In this document: in pieces, positions 47,500 through 60,259 of the stretch | How positions within the stretch are numbered: position 1 is the first letter of the stretch | How the letters are laid out: each line of letters begins with the position of its first letter | Origin: Cyclina sinensis | Lineage: Eukaryota > Mollusca > Bivalvia > Venerida > Veneridae | Length of the DNA: 64,000 nucleotides | NCBI GenBank assembly: GCA_012932295.1 | Contig: JAAONU010000003.1 | Location: 32,970,361 to 33,034,360 of the forward strand | Direction of reading: 5' to 3' | The notes under the pieces: model-generated | Told to the model about the DNA's origin: nothing | Databases searched by the model: none | The model's input: only the letters and a program-made list of their open reading frames with translations | Program-made: the position numbers and the translations under genes

Positions 47500-48720
47500 C
47501 CAATTAGTCATGTGGCCAGATTATTGTGACTGACTTTTGACCTAGTGACCAAATATACATGTTATCTAAAATGTAAGTCTCACAGTCAACAAAACCCGAT
47601 GCCATTTGGTAGCCAAGTTATTGGTCTGAATTCTTTTGACATACATGTGACCTTGACTTTTGACCCCAAAATCAATAGGGGTCATCTACTGGCTAAGACA
47701 AATGCAGATATGAAGTTTGAGGGTCAACGGCGCATGGGTTGTCAAGTTATTGATTGGAAACCGTTTTTTACCTACAAGGTCAATGTGACCTTGATCTTTG
47801 ACCCCTTAACCCCAAAATCAATAGGGGTCATCTGCTGGTGATGGACAATCATCCTACCAAGTTTAAAATTTCTAGGCCTAAGCGTTCTCTAGTTATTGAT
47901 CGGCAACCGTTTTTAAGATGAAAGTCTCTGTGATCTTGACCTTTGACCTAATGACCTCAAAGTCAATAGGGGTCATCTACTGGTGATGACCAACCAGTAT
48001 ACCAAGTTTGGTGAACCTAGGTCAAAGTGTTCTCTAGTTATTGATCAGAAACCGTTTTTAGGATGGAAGTCCCTGTGAGCTTGACCTTTGACCTAATGAC
48101 CTCAAAATCAATAGGGGTCATCTACTGGTGATGATCAACCAGCATACCAAGTTTGGTGAATCTAGGTCAAAGCGTTCTCTAGTTATTGATTGGAAACCGT
48201 TTTAAGGATGAAAGTCTCTGTGATCTTGACCTTTGACCGAATGACCTCAAAGTCAATAGGGGTCATCTACTTGTGATGACCAACCAGCATACCAAGTTTG
48301 GTGAACCTAGGTCAAAGCGTTCTCTAGTTATTGATCGTAAACCGTTTTTAGGATGAAGGTCCCTGTGAGCTTGACCTTTGACCCCTTGACCCCAAAATCA
48401 ATAGGTGTCATCAACTAGTGATGGACAATCATCCTACCAAGTTTGAAGTTTCTAGGCCTAAGCGTTCTTTAGTTATTGGTCGGAAACGGTTTCTACCTAC
48501 AAGGTCAATGTGACCTTGACCTTTGACCCCTTGACCCCAAAATCAATAGGGGTCATCTACTGGTGATGGACAATCATCCTACCAAGTTTGAAGTTCCTAG
48601 GCCTAAGCATCCTTTAGTTATTGGTCGGAAACCATTTGGTCTACGGACCGACGGACCGACCGACAGACAGACAATTGCAAAGCAATATACCCCCTCTTCT
48701 TTGAAGTGGGGGCATAATAA
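47500..48720 (+). mobile_element. Second nested tandem-core element with DR1-like sites
   Basis: About seven direct copies of a unit of roughly 145 bp: TGACCTTGACCTTTGACCCC, AAAATCAATAGGGGTCATCT, ACTGGTGATG, ACCAAGTTTG, AGCGTTCTCTAGTTATTGAT. The 3' end has an ACCG/ACGG/GACA tetranucleotide run (about 48643-48672) followed by a hairpin (CCCCCTCTTC facing GAAGTGGGGG) and GCATAATAA. The 5' boundary is unclear. No coding capacity; open frames translate the repeat. Confidence 0.75.
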
Positions 48721-49067
48721 TTTAAACTTGAAGGTGAAGATCATTTATGAGTCAGGGTCAAGTTTAGTCTGGTCTACTTGAATGGTTTGTCCAAAGGGTT
48801 GCTGTGTCCAAGCATGTAGATAATGCACCTATTAATGATAAAGTTATGGCCAATTTTAGCAAAATTCAATATTTTAACCTTGAAGGTGATGGTTTATGAG
48901 TCAAGGTCAAGTTTAGTATGGTTACTTTAAGGTCTTGTTCAAAGGGTTGTTGTGTCTAAGTATGAAGACAATCCAGAAAGGATGTTTAAGTTTTCGGACG
49001 GCAACTGCAACGACACCATGACAATAGCAATAACTCGATTTTTTTCTTCGAAAAAGGTTGAGCTAAA

Positions 49068-49230
49068 AATGATATCATAGGAAAGGGACAATACTCTTAC
49101 ATCTTAAATAGCTATTTCCATGTTGATGTCAAAGGAAAAGATAATACTCTTACATAGTTAACTGGGTTATTTTCCATTGGTGACGATAGTTGATGGCAAC
49201 ATATGAAAGGGACATTTTCCTTCACTCACT
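49068..49230. repeat. Right-hand remnant of split minisatellite
   Basis: Two to three diverged units (GGAAAGGGACAATACTCTTA, CCATTGGTGACGATAG) like those at 42945-43570. Confidence 0.65.
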
Positions 49231-49310
49231 ATTTCATTTAGTCAATACTTATGCAACAACACTAACACAACTCTTAGTACCCACCCAATCACTTCCCCAG
49301 TTTATTTTTA

Positions 49311-49375
49311 TTAATCTATCTTTACAAAAGCATTTCTCCTGAACCTTTCTTGTTCTTTGTTATCTTCAGCTGCAC
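49311..49375 (-). CDS. Candidate terminal exon, minus strand
   Basis: The minus strand shows TTTCCTGTCCTTGATTTCTG TATTTCAG, a strong acceptor, then two bases of a split codon and 20 codons AAEDNKEQERFRRNAFVKID ending TAA at 49311. AATAAA words follow directly. The hydrophilic, charged C-terminal-like sequence is credible. Its phase fits the donor of the candidate exon at 60919-60957. That would imply an intron containing the whole A/C-rich satellite. Family unknown. Confidence 0.3.
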
Positions 49376-49651
49376 CTGAAATACAGAAATCAAGGACAGG
49401 AAACAAAGTAAGAATTAATGTTTCTATAGCAATATATAAAGTGATTGCATCCGACCTGTGATTTTTTATTGAGTATAATTTTTCTTTAAAATGCTATGCC
49501 ATCTCAGAAGAATATGTAAGGATACTCCAGAATAAGATGTAAATAACGATTCACATGAATGTACAAGGCAGCTATAACAGCTTTAAACAACAAGCTGGCA
49601 CATATGATCACTGCTCATATTGAGAAAAAAAATAAGATTGATCAGTCTCAT

Positions 49652-49828
49652 TTAGCAAAGGACACAGCGGGAACAGTAGTTTTATTTAGCAAAAGGCACA
49701 AAGGGATCTGTAGACTTATTTAGCAAAAGGTACAGAGGGATCAGCAGACTTATTAAGCAAATGGCACAGAGGGATCACTAGTTTTTTGAGCAAAGGGCAC
49801 AAAGGGATCACTAGTCTTATTTATGGCA
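49652..49828. repeat. Short tandem repeat, about 38 bp x 5
   Basis: Units containing TTTAGCAAAAGGCACA, AAGGGATCA and TAGTCTTATT. Diverged; no coding significance. Confidence 0.8.
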
Positions 49829-50264
49829 AGAGACAGACCATTAGTCTTATGAAGATAAAGACAACTTACTTTATCTGTGCCTTGTCAATTTTGTCACTCA
49901 TGTTACATTCATTTAAAACAATTGTTTTCTCTGGTGTCTGCTCTTTATACCTTGTTTGCAAAATTTGTAATTAAGTTCTGCTCTTTTCTGCTGTGTGACT
50001 TTCTAGAAAATAACCATCTGATTTTATTTTATTTAAAAACCAACAACACTATCTTTTTACATCTTAATTATGTATTTTTTATGCACCAGATAACTGTTTA
50101 TGCCATTTTAATTTATAACAATCTACTTGTTACACGGTTTTCTTGTTTTCCTCATCATTTTTCACCTATATTATTTTCTGATTATTATTAGTATCATAAT
50201 CATTATTATAATTCACTCCATCTTTATGGACTTTTTTAGTTAAATTCTACCATAACCTACCAGA
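49829..50264. other. AT-rich, nothing recognised
   Basis: Open frames here have no motif and no supporting signals. Confidence 0.5.
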
Positions 50265-53200
50265 TAAGACTAGCTGAAAAACAAGAACATGAAAAAAATG
50301 ATATCCTAACTAAAATCCTAACAATCATCTCAGCAAAAAAACCCACACAAAACAGAGGACTACCATGACACCACAACCAGCAAACACTGAAAACACAAAA
50401 ACCTATACAATGTAAAGACATTAACAAAAACATTACAACAACTTCCACCAAAAACAATTAAATCAACATAACCACTGAGACCATTATGACCACCAAGACC
50501 AAAACAATGCGATTATTGTTAAAATAAAACACAATGAACAAAAAACACTATTACGATGTCTAAACTACATCAGAACACAACGACCAAGAACACCATTACA
50601 TCCTAGCATAATAACTAAAAACACAATGACATTACCGCAATATAAGTATCAACACCATCACATCCCAGCAAAATAAGCAACAACACCGTCATATACCAGC
50701 ACTATAACTAACAACAACATCACATAACAGCACTATAACAAACAACACCATAACAAACCAGCAAAATAAGTAACAACATCATCACATACCAGCACTAAAT
50801 AAAACTAACAACACCATCACATCCCAGCCTAACAACAAACAACGCCATCTTATCCTAGCAAAATACCTAAAACACCAAATCGTCTATGCAAAAAGAACAA
50901 CATCAACACCACATTCCAGCATAATGACCAACAACACCATCACAGACTAGCACACTGACCAACAACACCAAAACATAAATGCAAAAAACAACCGCAAGAT
51001 GCCTTTGACCAACAACACCATCAAATCCAAGCGCAATGACTAACAACACCATCACATACCAGCGCTTTAACAAACAACACCATCACATACCAGCAACATA
51101 ACTAACAACACTATCACATGCCAACAAAATAACTAAAAACACTATCACATACCAGCACAATAACTATCAGCACCATCACAAACCGGCAGAATAACAAACA
51201 ACACTATAACAAACCAGCAAAATAACGAGCAACACCATCACATACCAGCATTACAACTAACAAAATCATCACATCCCAGCCTTACAACAAACAACATAAT
51301 CATATACCAGAAAAATAACGAAAAGCACCATCACATACTAGCACAATAACTAGCAACACCAAAACATCCATGCAAATAGAAAAACATCAAGAACACTTCG
51401 ACCAATAATACCATTACAGCCAAGCACAATGACTTACAACATCATCACATCCCAGGACAATGACCAACAACACCAAATCATTCATACAAAAAGAACAACA
51501 ACGAGAACACATCGACTAACAACACCATCAAATCCAAGAACAACGACTAACAACACCAAAACATCAATGCAAAAAGAACAACACTACCACCACATTCCAG
51601 CACAATGAGCAACAACACCATCACAATCAAGCAGAATGACCAACAACACCAAACATTTATGCAAAAAAAAACAACAGTAAGACACACTAACCAGCAACAC
51701 CATCTCAATCCAGCACAATGAACAACAACTCGAAAACATCCATTCAAAAAGAATACCAACAAGAATACATCGACAAACAACACCATCAAATCAATACACA
51801 TTACTAACAACAGCATCACATCCAAGCACAACAACCAACAACACTTTCACAATCCAGCACATTGACTGACATCGCAATCACATCCCAGAACAGCAAACAA
51901 CACCATCAAACTCCAGCACAAAGACCATCAACACCATTACATCCAAGCACAATGACGACAACACTATAATAACCCAACAGAATAACCAAAACCATTAGCA
52001 CATCCCAGCACAATGACCAACATCACCATCACATCCAGCAGAATGGGCAACAACACTATCATAACCTAGCAAAACGACCAGCAACACCATCTTAATTCAG
52101 CACAATGAACAACAACACGAAAACAGCCAAGCAAAGAGAACGCCAACAAGAATACATCGACAAACAACACCATCAAATCAAAAACCAACAACACCATCAC
52201 AATGGCCAACGACACCATCACATAACAGCACAAAGACTTAAATTTAAATTACATACCAGCACAAAGACCAACAACACAATCGTAACGACCAACAACACGA
52301 AAACAGCCAAGCAAAGAGAACGCCAACAAGAATACATCGACAAACAACACCATCAAATCAAAACCCAATTACTGTCAAAGCATGACATCCCAGCACAACA
52401 ACCAACATCACTATCATAATCTAGCACAATGACTGGCGTCGCAATCACATCCCAGAACAGCAAACAACACCATCAAAATCCAGCACAAAGACCATCAACA
52501 CAATAACAACAACACAATACCACCAGCACATCCCAGCACAATGTCAAACATCACCATCACATCCCAGCACAATGACCAACAACACCATCATAACCCAGCA
52601 CAATGACCAACAACACCATCTCAATCCAGTACAATGAACAACATCACGAAAATATCCATGCAGAAAGAACACCAACAAGAATACATCGACAATCAACACC
52701 ATCAAATCAAAACACAATTGCTAACAACAGCATCACATCCCAGCATAATAACCAACAACACTATCACGATCCTGCACAATGACCAACAACACCATCTCAA
52801 TCCAGCATAATGAACAACAACACGAAAACATCCAAGCAAAAAGAACACCAACAAGAAAACATCGACAAACATCACCATCACATCCCAGCATAATGACCAA
52901 CAACACCATCATAACCAAGCATAATGACCAATACCAACAGCACATTCCAGCACAATGACCAACATCACCATCACATCCCAGCATAATAACCAACAACACC
53001 ATCATAAGCAAGCACAGTGACAGACAACACCATCACATCCCAGCAAAACAAAGAACACCATCAAAACCCAGCATAAAAAGTCAACACACCATTACATTCC
53101 ATCACAATGACCAACATCACCATCACATCCTAGCACAGCAAACAACACTATCAAAATCCAGCACAATGACCAACAACACCATCAGCTCCCAGCACAATGA

Positions 53201-55680
53201 CCAACATCACAATCACATCTAAACATAATGACAAACAACACCATCATGACATAGCACAAAGACTAACAACACAATCATAACCAAGCACAATGACCAACAC
53301 AACCATCTTTACCCGGAACAATGACCAACACCACCATCATAACCCAGCACAATGACCAACACCCCCATCATTACCCAGCACAAACACCAACACAACCATC
53401 ATAACCCAGCACAATGACTAACAGCACCATCATAACCCAGCACAAATATCAACACCACCATCATTACCCAACACAATGGCTAACAACACTATCATTGCCC
53501 ATTACAGTGACCAACAACACCATCATAACCCATCACAATGACCAACACCACCATCAATACCCTGTACAATGACCAACAACACCATCAGAACCCCCTCTAT
53601 GACCAACACCATCCCCATAATCCAGCATAATGACCAACAACACCATCACTTCTCACCACAATGACCAACAACAGCACAACATTCCAACACAATGACAAAC
53701 AACCAGCATAATGACCGACATCACCATCACGTTCCAGCATAATGATCACCACCACCACCACATTCCAGCATAATGACCAACAACACCATCACAATGGCCA
53801 ACGACACCATCACATAACAGCACAAAGACTTAAATTTAAATTACATACCAGCACAAAGACCAACAACACAATCGTAACGACCAACAACACGAAAACAGCC
53901 AAGCAAAGAGAACGCCAACAAGAATACATCGACAAACAACACCATCAAATCAAAACCCAATTACTGTCAAAGCATGACATCCCAGCACAACAACCAACAT
54001 CACTATCATAATCTAGCACAATGACTGGCGTCGCAATCACATCCCAGAACAGCAAACAACACCATCAAAATCCAGCACAAAGACCATCAACACAATAACA
54101 ACAACACAATACCACCAGCACATCCCAGCACAATGTCAAACATCACCATCACATCCCAGCACAATGACCAACAACACCATCATAACCCAGCACAATGACC
54201 AACAACACCATCTCAATCCAGTACAATGAACAACATCACGAAAATATCCATGCAGAAAGAACACCAACAAGAATACATCGACAATCAACACCATCAAATC
54301 AAAACACAATTGCTAACAACAGCATCACATCCCAGCATAATAACCAACAACACTATCACGATCCTGCACAATGACCAACAACACCATCTCAATCCAGCAT
54401 AATGAACAACAACACGAAAACATCCAAGCAAAAAGAACACCAACAAGAAAACATCGACAAACAACACCATCAAATCAAAACACAATTACTAACAACAGCA
54501 TCACACCCCAGCACAACAACCAACAATACTATCACAATCCAGCACAATGACTGGCGACGCCATCACATCCCAGCACAATGACCAACAACACTATAATAAC
54601 CCAGCACAATGACCAATACCACCAGCAGATCCTAGCACAATGACCAACATCACCATCACATCCCAGCATAATGACCAACAACACCATCATAACCAAGCAT
54701 AATGACCAATACCAACAGCACATTCCAGCACAATGACCAACATCACCATCACATCCCAGCATAATAACCAACAACACCATCATAAGCAAGCACAGTGACA
54801 GACAACACCATCACATCCCAGCAAAACAAAGAACACCATCAAAACCCAGCATAAAAAGTCAACACACCATTACATTCCATCACAATGACCAACATCACCA
54901 TCACATCCTAGCACAGCAAACAACACTATCAAAATCCAGCACAATGACCAACAACACCATCAGCTCCCAGCACAATGACCAACATCACAATCACATCTAA
55001 ACATAATGACAAACAACACCATCATGACATAGCACAAAGACTAACAACACAATCATAACCAAGCACAATGACCAACACAACCATCTTTACCCGGAACAAT
55101 GACCAACACCACCATCATAACCCAGCACAATGACCAACACCCCCATCATTACCCAGCACAAACACCAACACAACCATCATAACCCAGCACAATGACTAAC
55201 AGCACCATCATAACCCAGCACAAATATCAACACCACCATCATTACCCAACACAATGGCTAACAACACTATCATTGCCCATTACAGTGACCAACAACACCA
55301 TCATAACCCATCACAATGACCAACACCACCATCAATACCCTGTACAATGACCAACAACACCATCAGAACCCCCTCTATGACCAACACCATCCCCATAATC
55401 CAGCATAATGACCAACAACACCATCACTTCTCACCACAATGACCAACAACAGCACAACATTCCAACACAATGACAAACAACCAGCATAATGACCGACATC
55501 ACCATCACGTTCCAGCATAATGATCACCACCACCACCACATTCCAGCATAATGACCAACAACACCATCACAATGGCCAACGACACCATCACATAACAGCA
55601 CAAAGACTTAAATTTAAATTACATACCAGCACAAAGACCAACAACACAATCGTAACGACCAACAACACCTTCACATCCAT
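50265..55680. repeat. A/C-rich 31-bp satellite, about 5.4 kb
   Basis: Hundreds of bases at a time contain almost only A and C on the plus strand. The unit is about 31 bp: CCAGCACAATGACCAACAAC, ACCATCACATC. Copies are diverged and length-variable at the left (50.3-52 kb) and better preserved to the right. Open frames such as 52105-52419 and 53742-54011 on the plus strand and several Leu/Val/Cys-rich ones on the minus strand are consequences of low complexity. Confidence 0.95.
52184..55660. repeat. Near-perfect 1.6-1.8 kb tandem duplication in the satellite
   Basis: The landmark CACAATGGCCAACGACACCA followed by TTAAATTTAAATTAC occurs near 52200, 53790 and 55570. Copy 1 (about 52184-53775) and copy 2 (about 53776-55553) appear identical wherever compared. 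Copy 2 has about 186 bp extra near 54461-54650 (absent at about 52867), which accounts for the period difference (1592 versus 1778 bp). A third copy starts at 55554 and stops after about 110 bp. Confidence 0.85.
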
Positions 55681-57600
55681 CTAGTCAATCATGCATTTAT
55701 CAAAACAAAATGACCAACAACATACAGTCAAAACTGTCAAATATTCAGCATAAAACAACAGTCAACAATGCCACTACAACTGTTAAGTATCATGTATTTA
55801 TCAAAACACAGTGATAAGTAATATTACTCTATCAATTAAAACTATCAACAAATCATGATGTAAAAGCTATAACACAAAATTAAAGCTTTAAGGCCACACA
55901 AGCACTAAGATTATCATGGAATCATTTCATTGATACAGCATTCAACACTACCAATACTTTCAACGGTTTTCATTTCATAACATTTATTTTCATTATTATT
56001 TTTTTTTTATTATTATTATTACTTTACATTTTCTTTCTTTTTTTATTTTATTTTATAAATCATATGTACATGTATTTGAAAACAGCTGTTCCCTTTTTTT
56101 TTGGTTGATATCGTAAAAGAATCTTACTCATTATCATTCTCGTTGTTGTTGTTGTTTTTAAATCAGGGGCATTAAAGCTCTTTCAGTTCTTTGTTATAAT
56201 TACATAGTTTTCCATATATTTGATTTTATAATTGCTTCACCCTCTATTAGGAAGAGCCAAAATAAATTCAAATTTTGTTTAAAAAAACGAAAAATTTGGG
56301 TCAGCAGGCTTAGTCTGCATCTGTAATTCAAATAACAGCAGTGTTTCATTAAATTATATCATAATATTAATAAAATCTATATTACAGATTTTCAGAAATC
56401 ACTTTCTCATTTTTTGCACTTTCAGTTACCTCCCCTGTATAATATCGCTCCGCTAAGTGTGCATTTAAAAACAAGCGTGCAGGGTTTTTTGTTATGGCTA
56501 TAATATGTCATCTTAAAAACACAACAAAGCTGTATTTACCGTAAAGTAGTAGACATCAGTTTTCAGCATTTATCCACTGGTTGACAACAACCCAACCACT
56601 GACGATTCCAATACCACTTCATCAACCTTGAAAGGATTTCTTCCATGTTATAACACTTATATAGTTAAGGTAAAATACACTGTCTTTGAGAATTATTCAT
56701 AAAATCGAATACATCAAAAACATCGTCTTCTGACATTTCAAACTTTTATTAAAGGTCAATCATCAAAAAACATGTTAAAGCTATCATTCAATCATTTTTC
56801 ATCAGTATGTTTCTGACCAATAAAAACCTTTAACCAATAGAACATATCCATTTTGCACATTTCTATTTAGTAACTTTAGATTCATTGCCCTTTTCTGTAA
56901 GTCAAAAGCAAACAACTGACATCCACTTTTTCGGGGGTTGTGGGAGAGGTACATAGTAAGTCCATGTATGGGAAAGTTATGGAGCCAAAACAACAATCAG
57001 CATGGCTATTTAAAGTAACAATAATCTCTAAGCATCTGTCTAGTCATTGTGTGCAACAATTCTTCCAGAAACAAAACAGGCTAAGCTAAACTCAGGTGAG
57101 CTAAGAAGTAACTAAAACTGAAAGCTCGATCTACAAAACAGACTAAACAGACTAATTCAGCAGCCTGCTTCTATCAAGTATAATCCTTGAAAAACAAAAT
57201 GGCTCACTTAAGTTGAGAATGGAAATTGCACTCAATTTTTAAGGGACAGGTGAAACCTAACATCAACATATTACTTGAAGAATGTCATTGTAGGCATTTT
57301 CTGCATTCCTCCAAACTGACTTCAGACAATCTAGCTTTGGTATCTAACGAGCATGGTTTATGACTTCCAATGTCATCCATGTTTTAAGATGCCGAATACC
57401 TTTAAGTATAAAGTGGAATAAACAACCAGTTGTAGATATATAAATATAGTTAACATCAACCAATTAGTCAGCATTATGAATACATCAACAATGTTTAGAT
57501 TTTATCATCATTCAAACTGTAAATATGGTTTCTACTATGGAATGTCAACTTGTCAAGTTAACTTCATTTTTGGTACACTAGACATCTCTGTTAATTATAA
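55681..57600. other. Low-complexity and single-copy-like DNA
   Basis: ATT/T-rich tracts at 55991-56022 and a GTT run at 56142-56157. At 57088-57100 CTCAGGTGAGCTA matches the 3' terminus of the AACAAGAG elements without a matching 5' end, probably a truncated copy. The minus-strand frame 56802-56996 has no motif. Confidence 0.5.
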
Positions 57601-57830
57601 CAAGAACCTGTAAGTATCTTTAGTTCAGGAACCATTGTTGAAAAGCAGGCCCCTGTGACCTTTGACCCAAATGGCCGACAAGATTTCATCTACATATCTG
57701 GTTCAATCAAGGTTTGAGGGGCCTTGGTTCAGCTGGTCTTGACTGGAATCTGTTGTTGAATTTAAGGTCCCTGTGACCTTGACCTTTGATTAAGTGGTCA
57801 AGGTTTCAGTAAATGACTTTAACATCAGTA
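57600..57830. repeat. Two degenerate units of the TGACCTTTGACC repeat
   Basis: CCCCTGTGACCTTTGACCC at about 57651 and CCCTGTGACCTTGACCTTTG at about 57770 repeat the core of the element at 47500-48720, with ATCTGTTGTTGAA-type spacers. An old isolated fragment. Confidence 0.65.
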
Positions 57831-58350
57831 CATTTTAATCTGTTGTTTCATACCACTGCTATCTGCAATTATGTAAATATCTAATTTGTCTATTAAAACT
57901 AACCTACTTTTATGTTCACAATTCGGGAAAACAACTGATGAAAAAAGATCTGAACATGTAAGGTTCATGACATTTGAACAGGTAGATTCTTGTGTAAAGT
58001 AACATGCACTAGCATTTGTAGTGACTGAAACATATGTATCCAACTAGCTATATAGCTGAAAGGTTAACGTACCAACATACAGACAAATAGTTCAATAATT
58101 AAATGACAGGGGCATAACAAAATTTTAAGAACGAAAAAACAGTTTCTGCTTTTCCACGTTTTCTCAAATATCTTAAACAACTTTTCATTCAAACCCCTGC
58201 TTGTAAAGACCCTGAACTGTGCTTTAATTTGTCAAAATGTTCCATCAAAAATCTGTGTTACTTTTAATATGATTGAGTTTTCAAATAAAGTAAGTAGTGC
58301 AAAAAAACAACAAAAAGTTACATCTTTATGGAAGTACCTGTACATTATCT

Positions 58351-58460
58351 TTATGTTTGGTCTGATGTACAGTCAGGCACAGTCATGTGAATCATCAATC
58401 TCTGGACTTTTGTGTAATTAATCCGTAACACTGATGATGACAGAGTGGGCTGTGGAACTG
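58351..58460 (-). CDS. Candidate terminal exon, minus strand
   Basis: The minus strand has CTATTTTTTCAG as acceptor, followed by CAG (a tandem NAGNAG acceptor), then two bases of a split codon and 35 codons: VPQPTLSSSVLRINYTKVQR, LMIHMTVPDCTSDQT, ending TAA at 58351. The entry phase fits the one-base exit of the candidate exon at 60919-60957, giving a joined reading frame. No family recognised. An open frame this short can occur by chance, so phase agreement is only mild support. Confidence 0.35.
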
Positions 58461-58576
58461 CTGAAAAAATAGTTTTTTTGAAGATATAAGTTTGAACAAA
58501 AACAGAAAAAACCTGGTAGTTATACTTAATATTTTACAGCTTAAAAAGTAAAAAATACAAATACTACAATAATGAT

Positions 58577-59060
58577 AACAAGAGGGCCGTGATGGCCCTT
58601 AATTGTTCACCTGTGTACAAATGAAAATTTCGTGTCATTAAAATACCTTTTAGACCAAAAAGTTATTTGAGAATCTGTAATTGGAGTGTAAAGGCACTCC
58701 AGTAAAAAGAAAGTGAACAATATCAACACCTCTAAATAATGTTCACTGAATAACACAGCTGATTCTAGGTTTCAGTCAAAGATGCAAAGATGTCAAATTA
58801 CCCTCTAATGTTTTCTTGCACTTTTTTACCATGTATGTAAACCAAAATGAACTCAGAATTTTGAAAGCAAGTGAATTTTGGATCTCATTACCAAAAAGAA
58901 GAGAAATTTACAGCTACTCTCTGTAGCCTGAGCAACAAAAACTAGGGTACTCAATGTCTGCCATTATTAGCATTTCTACTAGAGTAGCACAGCCAATTCT
59001 TGTGACCACTTCCTGTGCCACAAGGTACAGGTATTAACTTTCTTTTTAAAATATTTTATG
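58577..59060 (+). mobile_element. Helitron/Helentron-like element 4, 5' end
   Basis: Opens AACAAGAGGGCCGTGATGGC, then TTCACCTGTGTAC in the position where the other elements have CTCACCTGAG. The 3' terminus was not found; the end coordinate is a guess based on where repeat-like sequence fades. Confidence 0.5.
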
Positions 59061-60250
59061 AGTCAGAATGAGTAAAATAGAAGAAAATACAAAGCAATAC
59101 CTTTATAAGAACGTTCAGTAAATCAAAGTGCATCTGCAAAGCATCACAGTTCACTGGAAAAGGCAATATCTTCACCATTCCTTGCCTGACATATGCTGCC
59201 TGAATGCTATTAATTACAATGAGCGTTTTCATTACTATGTGTAGGAGTAAGGCAAATAATTATGTAAGATTGACAGATACTGTATAAGTGGATATTTTCA
59301 CATGTCAAATAGTTAACGAAATCATAATTTCAGAATTTTTCAGAAGTGTCGAGTGTGCAAATGTTGGCGAACTACAATTATAATACATTGGTTTCTGATT
59401 AAAAGAGTTTTCTTTGTACTATTGGGTTAAGCACAAGTTGCTGACAATTTCACAGTAACTATGTGGTTATCATTATATAGAAAAGTATCTTTAACACAAT
59501 AATATTATATTCCAGTACATGCCTTGTAAACAACTATATGGTAAAAGTCAAAACATTTATTTGTTCACCTTCCTTTGTTAAGTGACAAACTCGCAATCAG
59601 TTGGGTCAGGGTCTTTCAAATAATTGAAAGACCCTGGTTGGGTTACTTCCTTTTATAATTACACAATGTATCGCTTTGTTGCATGACCTGGCTGTACGAG
59701 ACAGTACATGTGAAAACAACATCAAGTTAATAGAAAATAGTTTTTGAATCTGTATATTACTAAACCACACATCAATTACTTCCCTTTCTATTACTTCAAC
59801 TTCAACTTATTTCTGCCAGAAGTCTATGAATGTTACATGATGATGATGGAAATAAACTTTTTTCAAATTGCTTTCTATTTCAGTTTTAAAATTTGTAGGC
59901 AAATTAAATCAATTCAATGAACAAGAAAATATCAGTTCTTAAAAGAAATTACAAGTACCAGCTACACAGTGCACGGGTAGAAATATATATCTTTCTGAAT
60001 AATAAAATTTACGGTGGTTGATATTTTTTGCGATTTATTTGAATTAACAAAAACCACGAACATTTCCATATCGCGAACTTTACTACTTAATATATAGTAC
60101 CTTAGGCACTCTTGCTCTTACAGGGATATACAGGTCAAAAGCGTATGCTTTATTTCTCGTTTCTTCAATCAATATACAATAAATGTGATCGAAATAAATA
60201 CAATGATCAGTCCCAGTAACAAATATTTCCTATTTTAAATGAAAAACCGG
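59061..60250. other. Single-copy-like DNA, nothing firm
   Basis: No gene seen. It contains the micro-palindrome listed separately at 59600-59643. Confidence 0.5.
59600..59643. mobile_element. 30-bp micro-foldback with 7-bp direct repeats
   Basis: CAGGGTCTTTCAA, ATAA, TTGAAAGACCCTG is a perfect 13-bp hairpin with a 4-base loop (59607-59636). GTTGGGT stands directly outside both sides (59600-59606, 59637-59643). A CAGGG-starting inverted repeat with short flanking direct repeats is what would remain of a hAT-type element deleted almost completely. Confidence 0.5.
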
Positions 60251-60259
60251 GTAGTTTTG

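Larger units (their letters stand above)
43577..49067 (+). mobile_element. Composite tandem-core element 3 (outer shell)
   Basis: Opens AACAAGAGCCACCGCAATCG and closes near AACTCGATTTTTTTCTTCGA followed by AAAAAGGTTGAGCTAAAA, a hairpin-forming tail like those of the other AACAAGAG elements. The core is a roughly 145-bp tandem repeat, seen in three blocks: 43700-45005, 46400-47500 and 48720-48980. Each unit carries TGACCTTGACTGTCAAGGTC, then GTTTTGTCATAAGTGTTG, GTCCAAGTATGAATCAAATC and GTTATGGCCAATTTTAGC. Two other elements separate the blocks. The same minisatellite flanks both sides, supporting insertion of the shell as a unit. Confidence 0.6.

Noticed and set aside
47336..48781. Open frames of 65-98 codons in the 47-49 kb block
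   Set aside because: They run through the TGACCTTTGACC tandem units and end at unit-specific changes; repeat-derived.
50257..54789. Membrane-protein-like Leu/Val/Cys-rich frames and Gln/His/Asn-rich frames
   Set aside because: They come from the A/C-rich satellite; composition and repetition explain both the openness and the apparent hydrophobicity.
57825..58043. A 72-codon minus-strand frame with Asn-X-Thr-like sites
   Set aside because: No signal peptide, splice context or family resemblance; within chance length for this composition.
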